64,000 nt of DNA from Rubrivivax sp. (lineage in GTDB: Bacteria; Pseudomonadota; Gammaproteobacteria; Burkholderiales; Burkholderiaceae_C). The notes under the pieces were generated by a model. That model worked only from the letters and a program-made list of their open reading frames with translations. It searched no databases and was not told the origin of the DNA. The stretch spans positions 33,897-97,896 of the forward strand of contig JAUXVE010000098.1 of the NCBI GenBank assembly GCA_030680415.1. The letters are read 5' to 3'. Position numbers and translations under genes: made by a program. Positions 7,478 to 19,848 of the stretch are shown here, piece after piece (the stretch's first letter is position 1; each line of letters opens with the position of its first letter).

Positions 7478-10400
7478 ATGTGGATCACCCGCGTCTCGAT
7501 CAACAACCCGGTCTTTGCCGCCATGGTCATGGTGGCGCTGTGCGTGCTGGGCCTGTTCAGCTACGCCAAGCTGGGCGTCGAGCAGATGCCCGACATCAGC
7601 TTGCCCGGTGCCTGGATGAGCATCGAATACCCCGGCGCCGCGCCCGAGGCGCTGGAGCGCGAGGTGCTCAAGCCGCTGGAGGAGGCCGTCAACGGCGTTG
7701 CCGGCGTGCGCAAGATCATGGCGCGCGCCTTCGAGGGCCGCGCCGACATGAGCATCGAGTTCGGCCTCGACACCGACATGGACCGCGCGATGCAGGAGGT
7801 GCGCGACCGCGTCGCCGCCATGCAGTCGCAGCTGCCGCGCGATGCGCGTGCACCGACGCTGGCACGCTGGAACAACGACAACAACGAACCGGTGGTCACG
7901 CTGGCCATCCTGAGCCCGACGCGCAGCACGCGCGAGCTGTCGATGCTGGGCGAGAACGAGGTCGGCAAACGGCTGCAGCGCGGGGAAGGCGTGGCCCGCG
8001 TCGAGGTCAACGGCCTCACCGAACGCGAGGTGCGCATCGACCTCGACCCGCTGCGGCTGCGCGCCTACGGCGTGACGCCGGCGCAGATCGCCACCGCGCT
8101 GCGCGAAGCCAACGCCGACCAGCCGGTGGGCCTGCTGTCCGACAGCACGCAGGACACGCTGGTGCGCGTGGAAGGCCGCGTGCGCGACCCCAAGGCCTTT
8201 GCCGACCTGGTGGTGGCGCGCCGCAACGGCCTGGCGCTGCGTCTGGGTGACCTGGGCACGCTGAGCGAGCGTGAACGCGAGCCCGACTCGATGGCGCGTG
8301 TCAACGGCCAGCGCGCCATCAACTTCAACGTCTTCAAGCAGCAGGACGCCAACATCGTGGCCACCGGCGACGCCGTGAAGAAGGCGATGGACGAGGTGCG
8401 CAAGAAGCTGCCGCCCGACGTGGAACTGCGCCTCATCAACGCCAGCAGCGACTGGGTCAAGGGCTCGCTCGACGGCCTGCGCAGCACGCTCATCGAAGGC
8501 GCGCTGCTGACCATCGCCATCGTCTTCCTGTTCCTGCACAGCTGGCGCAGCACCATCATCACCGGCCTCACCTTGCCGATCGCGGTGATCAGCAGCTTCA
8601 TCGCCGTCTACGCCTTCGGCTTCACGCTGAACTTCATGACGATGATGGCGCTCAGCCTGTGCATCGGCCTGCTCATCGACGACGCCATCGTGGTGCGCGA
8701 GAACATCGTGCGCCACGTGCACATGGGCAAGGACCACCACAGCGCGGCGCGCGAAGGCACGCAGGAGATCGGCCTGGCGGTGATGGCCACCACCTTTGCC
8801 ATCGTCGCTGTGTTCGCGCCGGTGGCCTTCATGGGCGGCATCATCGGCAAGTTCTTCTACCCCTTCGGCATCACCGTCGTGGTGGCGGTGCTGGTGAGCC
8901 TGTTCGTCAGCTTCACGCTCGACCCGATGCTGTCGTCGGTATGGAAGGACCCGCCCTCGACGCGGCTGAAGACGCTGCCGGTCATCGGCCACGCCATCCG
9001 CGGCACCGACCGCCTCATGGACGCCTTGCACGCGGCCTACGGCCACGCCATCGGCTGGATCTTCAGCGCGCGCCGCTGGCGCGTCGGGCTGCCGGCCTAC
9101 GGCCGCGGCTTCGCTGCCGATGGCCGGCGCGACAGGGCCAGCCCGCGCCGGTGGCGCAGCGCCACGATCACGCCGCGTGGCGTGGTCATGGCCGGCGGCA
9201 CGGCCAGCTTCGCCATCGCGCTGGCACTGGCGCCGCTGGTCGGCAGCGAGTTCGTGCCCGAAACCGACCGCAGCTTCACGCAACTGGCGCTGAAGATGCC
9301 GGTGGGCAGCAGCCTGCAGCGCACCGACGTCAAGGTGGCGCAGATCGAACAGATCGTGCAGGCCATGCCCGAGGTCAAGCACATCTCGACCTGGGTCGGC
9401 GGCGCCGGCCAGCGTCACCAGGCGTGGCTGAACATCGCGCTGGTCGAACGCAAGGAACGCACGCGCTCGCAGAAGCAGGTGGAAGACGCCATCCGCGAGG
9501 CCATCGCGCGCGTTCCCGGCACCGACGCCAGTGTCGGCTTCAACCGGCCGATCTACGTCGCCATCCTGGGCAACGACCCCGAAGGGCTGGCGCGCCTGGC
9601 GGGCGAGTTCGCCGACAAGGTGAAGAAGATCCCCGGCGCGGTGGACGTGGAAACCTCGGTGCAGGCCGGCATGCCGGCCTACGCCGTGCGCCTGAAGCCC
9701 GGCGCCGTGCGCGAGCTCGGCTTGACGGCGAGCCAGGTCTCCAGCAACCTGCGCGCCTACGTCAACGGCGAGACGGCGACCACCTGGACGACGCCCGACG
9801 GCGACCAGGTCGACGTCGTGCTGCGCCTGGACGAGAGCCGGCGCGAACGCATCGACCAGCTGCGCACGCTGCCGGTGGCCTTCGCCGCCGACGGCACGCC
9901 GATCGCACTGTCCAGCGTGGCCGACATCGAGCGTGTCTTCAACCCGCAGAACATCCGGCGCCAGAACCTGCAGCGCCGCGAGGGGATCTTCGCCGGCGTC
10001 AAGGACCGCAGCCCCGGCGACGTCGGCGACGACGTGCACAAGCTGATCAAGGAGACGACGCTGCCGCCGGGCTACAGCTTCGATGTCGGCGGCCAGATGC
10101 AGCAGCAGGCCGAGGCCTTCGGCGGCCTGCTCGGCGCCATGGCGCTGGCGGTGATCTTCATCTACATCGTGCTGGCCAGCCAGTTCGGCAGCTTCGTGCA
10201 GCCGATCGCCATCATGGCCAGCCTGCCGCTGGCGCTGATCGGCGTCATGCTGGCCTTGCTGTTCTGGAGGAGCACGCTGAACGTCTTCAGCATGATCGGC
10301 CTCGTGATGCTGATGGGCCTGGTGACCAAGAACGCGATCCTGCTCGTCGACTTCGCCAACCACGCGCGCAAGGCCGGCGCCACGGTGCACGAGGCGCTGC

Positions 10401-10690
10401 TGCAGGCCGGGCAGATCCGCATGCGGCCGATCATCATGACCACCGCGGCCATGATCTTCGGCATGCTGCCGCTGGCGCTGGCGCTCAACGACGGCGGCGA
10501 GATCCAGGCCCCGATGGGCCGCGCCATCATCGGCGGCTTGATCACCTCGACGCTGCTGACGCTGGTGGTGGTGCCGGTGCTGTACAGCTACCTGGTTCGT
10601 GAAGGGTCGCGCGAGAAGCAGCCGCGCGCGGCGCCGGTGCTCGGCGGCAACGCCGCCGGGCCGCTGCCGATGCCGGCGGACAGAGACTGA
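7478..10690 (+). CDS. RND efflux transporter permease (AcrB/HAE1 family)
   Basis: This is the proton-driven inner-membrane pump of an RND efflux system, 1070 residues, close to the family norm of about 1040. It opens with WITRVSINNPVFAAMVMVAL (first membrane helix). The proton-relay motif of helix 4 (GLLIDDAIVVRENIVRH) has both Asp residues, and the second half has the matching GLVTKNAILLVDFANHAR. GGAGG precedes the ATG. An Arg/Gly-rich stretch at about residues 530-565, just before helix 7, looks like an insertion of about 30 residues compared with relatives. No outer-membrane channel gene is nearby. The substrate is unknown. Confidence 0.93.
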   Translation: MWITRVSINNPVFAAMVMVALCVLGLFSYAKLGVEQMPDISLPGAWMSIEYPGAAPEALEREVLKPLEEAVNGVAGVRKIMARAFEGRADMSIEFGLDTDMDRAMQEVRDRVAAMQSQLPRDARAPTLARWNNDNNEPVVTLAILSPTRSTRELSMLGENEVGKRLQRGEGVARVEVNGLTEREVRIDLDPLRLRAYGVTPAQIATALREANADQPVGLLSDSTQDTLVRVEGRVRDPKAFADLVVARRNGLALRLGDLGTLSEREREPDSMARVNGQRAINFNVFKQQDANIVATGDAVKKAMDEVRKKLPPDVELRLINASSDWVKGSLDGLRSTLIEGALLTIAIVFLFLHSWRSTIITGLTLPIAVISSFIAVYAFGFTLNFMTMMALSLCIGLLIDDAIVVRENIVRHVHMGKDHHSAAREGTQEIGLAVMATTFAIVAVFAPVAFMGGIIGKFFYPFGITVVVAVLVSLFVSFTLDPMLSSVWKDPPSTRLKTLPVIGHAIRGTDRLMDALHAAYGHAIGWIFSARRWRVGLPAYGRGFAADGRRDRASPRRWRSATITPRGVVMAGGTASFAIALALAPLVGSEFVPETDRSFTQLALKMPVGSSLQRTDVKVAQIEQIVQAMPEVKHISTWVGGAGQRHQAWLNIALVERKERTRSQKQVEDAIREAIARVPGTDASVGFNRPIYVAILGNDPEGLARLAGEFADKVKKIPGAVDVETSVQAGMPAYAVRLKPGAVRELGLTASQVSSNLRAYVNGETATTWTTPDGDQVDVVLRLDESRRERIDQLRTLPVAFAADGTPIALSSVADIERVFNPQNIRRQNLQRREGIFAGVKDRSPGDVGDDVHKLIKETTLPPGYSFDVGGQMQQQAEAFGGLLGAMALAVIFIYIVLASQFGSFVQPIAIMASLPLALIGVMLALLFWRSTLNVFSMIGLVMLMGLVTKNAILLVDFANHARKAGATVHEALLQAGQIRMRPIIMTTAAMIFGMLPLALALNDGGEIQAPMGRAIIGGLITSTLLTLVVVPVLYSYLVREGSREKQPRAAPVLGGNAAGPLPMPADRD

Positions 10691-10711
10691 GCGCTGCGCG
10701 CGCCTTGACGC

Positions 10712-11902
10712 CTACGCCTGCTCAGGTGGCAGCGTCTCGGCCGGCGTGTCGCGCTCAAGCGGCGTCGGACCTGGGCCGCCGTCGTGGCGGCGCAGGCGCT
10801 GCAGCAAGCGGCCGGCTTCACCGCGGCTGTCGGCACTGCCGGGTGGGCTGGCCGTGGCTGCCGTGAACTGCGTGCCCTCTGCCGCGTCGCCGTGCTGGCG
10901 CGGATCGGTCCGCAGCCGCTTCGCACCACTGCGCGCTGGCATGAACATGCGTATCAGGATCCACACCGACAGCAATGCCAGCACGGCCGTCAGTGCCAAC
11001 AGCACTTCGCGTTCGCGGCGCGCGCCGTCGACGCGCCCGGCCAGCGTTTCGGCCACCACCGCGTGTGTGGCTTCGAGCAGCAGAAACTGCGCTTGCAGGG
11101 CTGCTGCGTCGGCCTGCACCGACTCTGGCGAACCGTCGCGCAGCAGCCTGAAATAGCGATCGGCGGAGGCTCCGGCTTCAGCCGTGGCCTCGGCAAGCGC
11201 GGGCCGCGGCACCACGGCGTGCTCGACGGCCTCGTTCAGGCGCCCGAGGACGCGCGCCAGCGTCGCCTCGGTGGCGGCGAGCTGGCGTTCGTCGTGACCG
11301 CTCCCGGCGGCCCCGCCTGCGGGCTTCAGGGCAGCGATCTCGGCGGCCAGTCGCGGCAGGCTGCGCGTCATCACCGACGCCAGCAGGGCGGCGCCGCTGT
11401 CGCGGTCGCGGCCCAGGCCCGAGGCGTCGGCAATGAAGTCGATGACCTGCAGCGTCTGCTCCACGAGCAGCCGGTGCGCGAGGTCGCTTTCCGACGCCGA
11501 AACCGTGCGCTCTTGCACATCGCGCGCCAGCAGCGCCCAGTCGTCGCGCAGCGCGCTGAACTCTTCATGGGTGCGCTCCGAAGCCACCACCAGCGCCCCG
11601 GCCAGCGCGACCACCCGTTCGTCGACCTTGTGCTGGCGTTTGCGGCGTTCGTTCTCCAGCACCACCTGCCCGCGCAGCACCTGGCCGGCGACGTCGCGGT
11701 GGGCCAGCAAACCTTGTTGCACGGCCACCGCACGTCTCACCGGGTCGAGCCCGGCCTGCTCGGCCAAGGCGGCCTGCAATTCCGTGTCCTGGTAGCGCAG
11801 CACCTGGGCCAGCGGCAGTGCGACCATGGCCGCGCCCACGATGCTGAGCGCGGCGAGCTTGTAGCGCGGGGTCGGGCGGTCCGGCGGGTAGGTGTCAGGC
11901 AT
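10712..11902 (-). CDS. putative membrane sensor-like protein, two membrane helices
   Basis: I do not recognise this 396-residue protein. A membrane helix at about 14-33 is followed by a long, strongly helical, probably periplasmic region of about 275 residues. A second membrane helix (about 310-330) leads to a short charged, low-complexity cytoplasmic tail. This resembles the sensory half of a chemoreceptor or kinase, but there is no HAMP, signalling, kinase or GGDEF domain. It converges with the RND permease gene (21 bp apart). The start at 11902 gives a clean N-terminus with the first helix close behind. Confidence 0.6.
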   Translation of the reverse strand: MPDTYPPDRPTPRYKLAALSIVGAAMVALPLAQVLRYQDTELQAALAEQAGLDPVRRAVAVQQGLLAHRDVAGQVLRGQVVLENERRKRQHKVDERVVALAGALVVASERTHEEFSALRDDWALLARDVQERTVSASESDLAHRLLVEQTLQVIDFIADASGLGRDRDSGAALLASVMTRSLPRLAAEIAALKPAGGAAGSGHDERQLAATEATLARVLGRLNEAVEHAVVPRPALAEATAEAGASADRYFRLLRDGSPESVQADAAALQAQFLLLEATHAVVAETLAGRVDGARREREVLLALTAVLALLSVWILIRMFMPARSGAKRLRTDPRQHGDAAEGTQFTAATASPPGSADSRGEAGRLLQRLRRHDGGPGPTPLERDTPAETLPPEQA

Positions 11903-11994
11903 GGGCGGGCAGGCGGGCGAGGCGGTTCGGCGGCCAGGCCTTGCGGCACCGACCACGCCATCAAGATATCGGCTGTCCGGCTGGAATGTTGAGC

Positions 11995-13386
11995 TCAGCA
12001 CTCGACGATGTTCACCGCCAGCCCGCCGCGCGACGTTTCCTTGTACTTGGTCATCATGTCGGCGCCCGTCTCGCGCATCGTCTTGATGACCTGGTCCAGG
12101 CTCACGAAGTGCGTGCCGTCGCCGCGCAGCGCCATGCGCGCGGCGTTGATGGCCTTCACCGAGGCGATGGCGTTGCGTTCGATGCACGGGATCTGCACCA
12201 GGCCGCCCACCGGGTCGCAGGTCAGGCCCAGGTGGTGCTCCATGCCGATCTCGGCGGCGTTCTCGGCCTGCTCGGGGGTGCCGCCCATCACCGCGCACAG
12301 CGCGCCTGCGGCCATGCTGCAGGCCACGCCCACTTCGCCCTGGCAGCCGACCTCGGCGCCGCTGAGGCTGGCGTTTTCCTTGTACAGGATGCCGATGGCG
12401 GCGGCGGTGAGCAGGAAGTCGATGACGCCCGCGTCCGACGCGCCCGGAGCGAAGCGCGTGTAGTAGTGCAGCACCGCCGGCACGATGCCGGCCGCGCCGT
12501 TGGTGGGTGCGGTGACGACACGGCCGCCAGCGGCGTTTTCCTCGTTCACGGCCAGTGCGTACAGATTGACCCAGTCCAGCACCTGCAGCGGGTCGCGCAG
12601 GGCCTGCTCGGGCTGCGCCGTGAGCGCCTCGCGCAACGCCTTGGCACGCCGCTTGACCCTGAAACCGCCAGGCAGCACGCCGCTGGCGCGGCAGCCGCGC
12701 TCGACGCAGTCCTGCATGACGCGCCAGATCTTCAGCAGGCCGGCGTCGATCTCGTCGTCGCTGCGCCAGTGCCTTTCGTTGCGGCGCATGACCGCGGCGA
12801 TCGGGCCGCCGAGGTCGCTGCAACGCCGCAGCAACTCCTCGCCGCTGTGGAAGGGAAACGGCAGCACCGTGGTGTCGGGCGCGATCACCTTGTGCCGGGC
12901 GCCGCCGGCCGCGACCTCCTCGCTGACGACGAAGCCGCCGCCGACCGAGTAGTAGACGCGGCTGCAGAGCTCGGCACCCGCGGCGTCGCAGGCGATGAAG
13001 CGCAGGCCATTGGCGTGGAAGGGCAAGGCCTCGCGACGGTGGAACTTCAGGTCGTCCTTCTCGGCAAAGGCCACTTCATGGCGGCCCAGCAAGGCCAGCC
13101 GCCCGCTGCCGCGGATGGCCGCCAGCAGCGCCGGCACGGCGTCGACGTCGACAGTATCTGGCTCGTGCCCGGCCAGGCCCAGCAGCACTGCCTTGTCGCT
13201 GCCGTGGCCCTTGCCGGTGGCGCCGAGCGAGCCGTAGAGGTGGGATTGCACGCGTGCCGTGCGCTCCAGCAGTCCTTCCTGGGCCAGGCGCAGCGCAAAC
13301 AGCCGCGCCGCGCGCATCGGGCCCACGGTGTGGCTGCTGCTGGGGCCGATGCCGATCTTGAAGAGGTCGAAGACGCTGACAGCCAT
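11995..13386 (-). CDS. sdaA: L-serine ammonia-lyase (serine dehydratase)
   Basis: This iron-sulfur enzyme converts L-serine to pyruvate and ammonia. It has 463 residues, matching the single-chain type, with the beta domain first and the alpha domain second. Signatures include [20 protein letters not shown] at the N-terminus and the cluster cysteines in [15 protein letters not shown] and [14 protein letters not shown]. The C-terminal residue is Cys, as in other SdaA proteins, where it can act as a built-in competitive ligand. Its position near gcvTHP fits glycine to serine to pyruvate catabolism, though it is separated from them by another gene. Confidence 0.95.
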   Translation of the reverse strand: MAVSVFDLFKIGIGPSSSHTVGPMRAARLFALRLAQEGLLERTARVQSHLYGSLGATGKGHGSDKAVLLGLAGHEPDTVDVDAVPALLAAIRGSGRLALLGRHEVAFAEKDDLKFHRREALPFHANGLRFIACDAAGAELCSRVYYSVGGGFVVSEEVAAGGARHKVIAPDTTVLPFPFHSGEELLRRCSDLGGPIAAVMRRNERHWRSDDEIDAGLLKIWRVMQDCVERGCRASGVLPGGFRVKRRAKALREALTAQPEQALRDPLQVLDWVNLYALAVNEENAAGGRVVTAPTNGAAGIVPAVLHYYTRFAPGASDAGVIDFLLTAAAIGILYKENASLSGAEVGCQGEVGVACSMAAGALCAVMGGTPEQAENAAEIGMEHHLGLTCDPVGGLVQIPCIERNAIASVKAINAARMALRGDGTHFVSLDQVIKTMRETGADMMTKYKETSRGGLAVNIVEC

Positions 13387-13425
13387 GGCGGCGATGCTAT
13401 CGGCCCCGCCTGGCCCCGTGCGTGC

Positions 13426-14691
13426 CTATTTGTGCGCGTGCGCGGCCAGCACCTCCATGTGCTTGCCACGGGTGCTCATCTGCGAACCCACCAGCGGGAT
13501 GGCACGGCCGGGCAGCAGCAGGTGCCAGTAGATCGGCTTGAAGGCGAGCTTGCCGAGGTGGTTCAGCCGCGTCTCCTCCAGCAGCGTCATCGGGCCGATG
13601 CCCGGCAGCGGGAACTTGCCCGGTACGGGCTGGACGTCGTAGTTGAAGTCGACCAGGATCGCCTTGCCGAAGCCGGTCTCGATGAAACAGTTGGCGTGGC
13701 CGTCGGCCAGCGGCTCGGCTTCCTGGCCGGCCATCTCGCGCAGCAGGTTGTGCACCACCACTTCGGCCTGGAAGTGCGCCACCGATCCGGCCTTGGAGGT
13801 CGGCACGTTGGTGTTGTCGCCGAGCAGGAACACACGCTCGGCCTTCTTCGCCTTCAGCGTGTGCTTGTCGGTCAGCCCGAAGCCCAGGCCGTCGCCCAGG
13901 CCGGCGTCGTCGATCAGTTCCGAGCCCTCGTGCGGCGGGATCGTGACCAGCAGGTCGTAGGGCACGGCCTTGCCGTCGGGGCAGGCAACCTCGTTGTCGG
14001 TGACGCTGGCCAGCGGGGCGTTCGGCACCACTTCCACGCCCTTGGCAGCCAGCATGCCGGTCAGCATGTCGTTGCAGATCGGCTTGGTGAAGGCGCCGCT
14101 CAAGGGCGTCATCAAGGTCAGCTTGGTGCGCGAGCGCAGGCCGCGCTGCGTCAGGTACTCGTCGACCAGGCAGACGAATTCCAGTGGCGCCACCGGGCAT
14201 TTGATCGGCATCTCGGCGATGTCGACCAGCAGGTCGCCGCCTTGGAACCTGTCCAGCGCGTCGGCCAGCTTCAACGCGCTGTCGGGCGTATAGAAACCGT
14301 GCGCGCGCGTGCCCCAGCGCTCGGGCAGGCCTTCGATCGCATCGACCACCGTGCGGCAACCGAGCGCCAGCACCAGCCAGTCGTAGGCGTGCACTCCCCG
14401 GTCGGTGCTCACGGTGCGCGCCTGCGGGTCGATCGCGGTGATGGTTTCCGAGAAGTATTCGACGCCGGCGCCGACGAAATCCGTGTTCTTGCGCTGGATG
14501 TCGGCCAGCGTGCGGTAGCCCGGCTTGCGAAACGGCAGGAACAGCATCCCGGGCTGGTAGGTGTGCAGCGGCGAGTTGCCGATCAGCCGCACCTGGACTT
14601 GCAGGTCCTTGCGCCGGGCCTGTTTGGCGAGCAGGTTGGCGGCGACCAGACCGCCTGTACCGTCGCCGAGCACGAGTACGTTCGTTGTCAT
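13426..14691 (-). CDS. sulfide:quinone oxidoreductase-like FAD protein
   Basis: This 421-residue flavoprotein has an N-terminal FAD-binding Rossmann fold (VLVLGDGTGGLVAANLLA; the glycine motif is GDGTGG rather than GxGxxG) and a second nucleotide-binding fold. Cysteines in ALGCRTVV (about 112), KCPVAPLEF (about 165) and HANCFIETG (about 345) sit where SQR-type enzymes place active-site cysteines, and a C-terminal amphipathic region could attach to the membrane. It most likely oxidises sulfide or another reduced sulfur species and passes electrons to quinone. A type II NADH dehydrogenase is a less likely alternative. No sox genes are nearby. Confidence 0.75.
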   Translation of the reverse strand: MTTNVLVLGDGTGGLVAANLLAKQARRKDLQVQVRLIGNSPLHTYQPGMLFLPFRKPGYRTLADIQRKNTDFVGAGVEYFSETITAIDPQARTVSTDRGVHAYDWLVLALGCRTVVDAIEGLPERWGTRAHGFYTPDSALKLADALDRFQGGDLLVDIAEMPIKCPVAPLEFVCLVDEYLTQRGLRSRTKLTLMTPLSGAFTKPICNDMLTGMLAAKGVEVVPNAPLASVTDNEVACPDGKAVPYDLLVTIPPHEGSELIDDAGLGDGLGFGLTDKHTLKAKKAERVFLLGDNTNVPTSKAGSVAHFQAEVVVHNLLREMAGQEAEPLADGHANCFIETGFGKAILVDFNYDVQPVPGKFPLPGIGPMTLLEETRLNHLGKLAFKPIYWHLLLPGRAIPLVGSQMSTRGKHMEVLAAHAHK

Positions 14692-14927
14692 GGGGTTTGC
14701 TCCATCAGCCGAGTGCCGTCGCCGGCGTCATGCCAGTTCGAAGTACCCTGCAGGGCATGTTAGCCAGACGGCTCCCTTGCGCGTCGCGACAACAGCGGCA
14801 GATCTGCGCTGGATCAACAAGTCGGTGCGGACGGTTTGCGGCGTGCACGAGGGAGGCCCAAAGACGCGCCAGGATGGCGCGATGAGCCCCACGAAGTCGC
14901 ATCGACGGGTGGCCGCCGCGAAGTCCA

Positions 14928-17864
<2,937 letters not shown>

Positions 17865-17893
17865 GGGGGGCTTGCGGGCAGGCGCGGGCCGTT

Positions 17894-18268
17894 TCAGAGT
17901 GTCTTCAGCAGTGCGTCGTAGGCCGGCGGGTCCATCAGCTGGTCGAACTCGGCCATGTCGGCCACGCGCACGGTGAAGAACCAGCCGTTGCCCAGCGGGT
18001 CGCGGTTGGCCAGCGAGGGGTCGGCGCGCAGCGCTTCGTTGGCCTCGACGATTTCGCCGCTGACCGGCATGTAGATGTCTGCGGCAGCCTTGACCGATTC
18101 GACGACGCCGGCGACCTCGCCCTTCTTGTAGCTGCGGCCGACCTCGGGCAGTTCGACGAAGACCACGTCGCCCAGGGCCTCCTGAGCATGGTGCGTGATG
18201 CCGACGACGGCGGCTTCGTGGTCTTCGATGTTGACCCACTCGTGGTCGGGCGTGTACATGGTGGTCAT
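17894..18268 (-). CDS. gcvH: glycine cleavage system H protein
   Basis: GcvH is the lipoyl-carrying shuttle of the glycine cleavage complex. The 124-residue protein opens [19 protein letters not shown] and has the lipoylation site ESVKAAAD with Lys60. The ATG at 18268 is preceded by a strong GAGGAG ribosome binding site. It lies between gcvT and gcvP. The lipoyl group would come from LipA and LipB, both encoded at 53-58 kb of this window. Confidence 0.97.
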   Translation of the reverse strand: MTTMYTPDHEWVNIEDHEAAVVGITHHAQEALGDVVFVELPEVGRSYKKGEVAGVVESVKAAADIYMPVSGEIVEANEALRADPSLANRDPLGNGWFFTVRVADMAEFDQLMDPPAYDALLKTL

Positions 18269-18299
18269 CGGTAGGCTCCTCGTGTGGCTGTCGACGGCG

Positions 18300-19430
18300 T
18301 CAACGCTGGTAGTGGTGGGGGTGGAAGGGCATCGGGGTGACGCGCATCGGCAGGCGTTTGCCGCGCACTTCGGCATACACCTCGTGCTGCGGCTGTGCGT
18401 GGTCGACGGGCAGGTAGGCCATCGCGATGGGCTGGTCGACGCTGGGCGCCAGCGTGCCGCTGGTGACGGTGCCGAGCTTGCGGCCGTGCGCGTCGCAGAT
18501 GACGGTGCCGGCGCGCACCGGCACCCGCTCCAGGCCCACCAGACCCACGCGCCTGCTGGGGGCGGCGCCGGCCAGGTGGCTTTCGATGACGGCCGCGCCG
18601 GGGTAGCCGCCGGCGCGGGCACCCCCCGGGCGGCGCACCTTCTGGATCGCCCACGCCAGCCCCGCTTCGACCGGGCTCGTGGTCTCGTCGATGTCGTGGC
18701 CGTACAGGCACAGGCCGGCTTCCAGGCGCAGCGTGTCGCGCGCGCCGAGGCCGGCGGGCTTGACCTCGGGCTGCGCCAGCAGCGCCTCGGCCAGCGCGCT
18801 GGCCTGTTCGGCAGGCACCGAGATCTCGAAGCCGTCCTCGCCGGTGTAGCCCGAGCGCGTCACGAAGCAGGGCACGCCCAGGAGTTCGAACAGGCCGCCG
18901 CTCATGAACACCAGCGCTTCGACGTTGGCGTTCAGCCTGGCGAGCGCCTTCACCGCCTGCGGTCCCTGCAGCGCCAGCAGCGCACGCTCGGGCAGCGGCA
19001 CCACGGCGACGCGGTGGCCGATGTTGAGCTGCAGGTGGCGCAGGTCGGCGTCCTTGCAGCCGGCGTTGACGACCAGGAACAGGTCGCCGAACCCGGCATC
19101 GACGGCCGGCCGCACGACCATCAGGTCGTCCAGCAGGCCGCCGCTGGCGTTGGTGAAGAAGGCATAACGCTGCCGGCCGGCGGCGAGGTCGATGAGGTCC
19201 ATCGGCACCAGCGTTTCCAGCGCCGTCGCGGCGTCGGTGCCTGCCAGGCGCAGTTGGCCCATGTGCGAGACGTCGAACAGCGCCGCCGCCGCGCGGCAGT
19301 GCTTGTGCTCGGCCATCAGGCCGGCGGGGTACTGCACCGGCATGGCGTAGCCGGCAAAGGGCACCATGCGTGCGCCCAGGCGCAGATGGAGGTCGTGCAG
19401 CGGGGTCTGGAGTAGTGGGGCGGGGCTCAT
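18300..19430 (-). CDS. gcvT: glycine cleavage system T protein (aminomethyltransferase)
   Basis: GcvT transfers the methylene group from the H-protein arm to tetrahydrofolate, releasing ammonia. The 376-residue protein has family motifs MVPFAGYAMPVQYP, LFDVSHMGQ, SGYTGEDGFEI and RLEAGLCLYGHDID. I chose the ATG at 19430 (MSPAPLLQTPLHDLHLRLG) because AAGGA lies at a good distance and the protein then begins at the usual place; an upstream ATG at 19478 would reach almost to the riboswitch. It is the first gene of gcvTHP. Confidence 0.95.
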   Translation of the reverse strand: MSPAPLLQTPLHDLHLRLGARMVPFAGYAMPVQYPAGLMAEHKHCRAAAALFDVSHMGQLRLAGTDAATALETLVPMDLIDLAAGRQRYAFFTNASGGLLDDLMVVRPAVDAGFGDLFLVVNAGCKDADLRHLQLNIGHRVAVVPLPERALLALQGPQAVKALARLNANVEALVFMSGGLFELLGVPCFVTRSGYTGEDGFEISVPAEQASALAEALLAQPEVKPAGLGARDTLRLEAGLCLYGHDIDETTSPVEAGLAWAIQKVRRPGGARAGGYPGAAVIESHLAGAAPSRRVGLVGLERVPVRAGTVICDAHGRKLGTVTSGTLAPSVDQPIAMAYLPVDHAQPQHEVYAEVRGKRLPMRVTPMPFHPHHYQR

Positions 19431-19487
19431 GGCGGAATCCTTCGAGGGCGTCGGTCCATGCACCGAATGGTGGCGCACGTGACCCCC

Positions 19488-19679
19488 GCTGTCCGCTTTA
19501 CCTGAGAGATTCGATCAGCCCCGTCGGCTGACCTTGCCCCTTCGGTGGCCTGCCTGGCCGCAGGGCCGTGCAAGCTCTCTCCAGTGAGGAAGAAAGTCAG
19601 TCCTTTTGCCTGAGCGTTCGAGCGTTTGCCTCTGCGCCTTCGGCGGCCTCGATGTCGAAGCTCTCTCCTGACGAATGCC
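19488..19679 (-). ncRNA. tandem glycine riboswitch upstream of gcvT
   Basis: Read on the minus strand, two glycine aptamers follow one another. The first (about 19676 to 19597) has GGAGAGAGC, then CCGAAGGCGCAGAGGCAAAC and CUCAGGCAAAAGGACUGA. The second (about 19586 to 19488) has CUGGAGAGAGC, CACCGAAGGGGCAAGG and CUCUCAGGUAAAGCGGACAG. These are the hallmark segments of the gcvT RNA element. The two aptamers are about ten bases apart and the second ends about 58 bases before the gcvT start. In the known class, glycine binding turns on the cleavage operon. Confidence 0.95.
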
Positions 19680-19848
19680 AGTGTAGCAGCGGCCCCGGCG
19701 CGGGCCGCAATGCGCCGCCGCGAGCATGATGCACACCTTCCTGCAGGGGCATTCCCTGCACGGCTGTGGGAATCCCCGATACGCGGGACCGCCGCCGCCT
19801 GTAAGGTACGGGGGTTTCTCGCAGACCTTTTCCTCAAGGAGATTTTCA

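Noticed and set aside
7277..10390. A 1037-codon open frame on the minus strand opposite the RND permease
   Set aside because: Its translation is His/Gln/Arg-rich without any domain, and it mirrors the codon pattern of the well-supported plus-strand permease. Long antisense frames are expected at this GC content.
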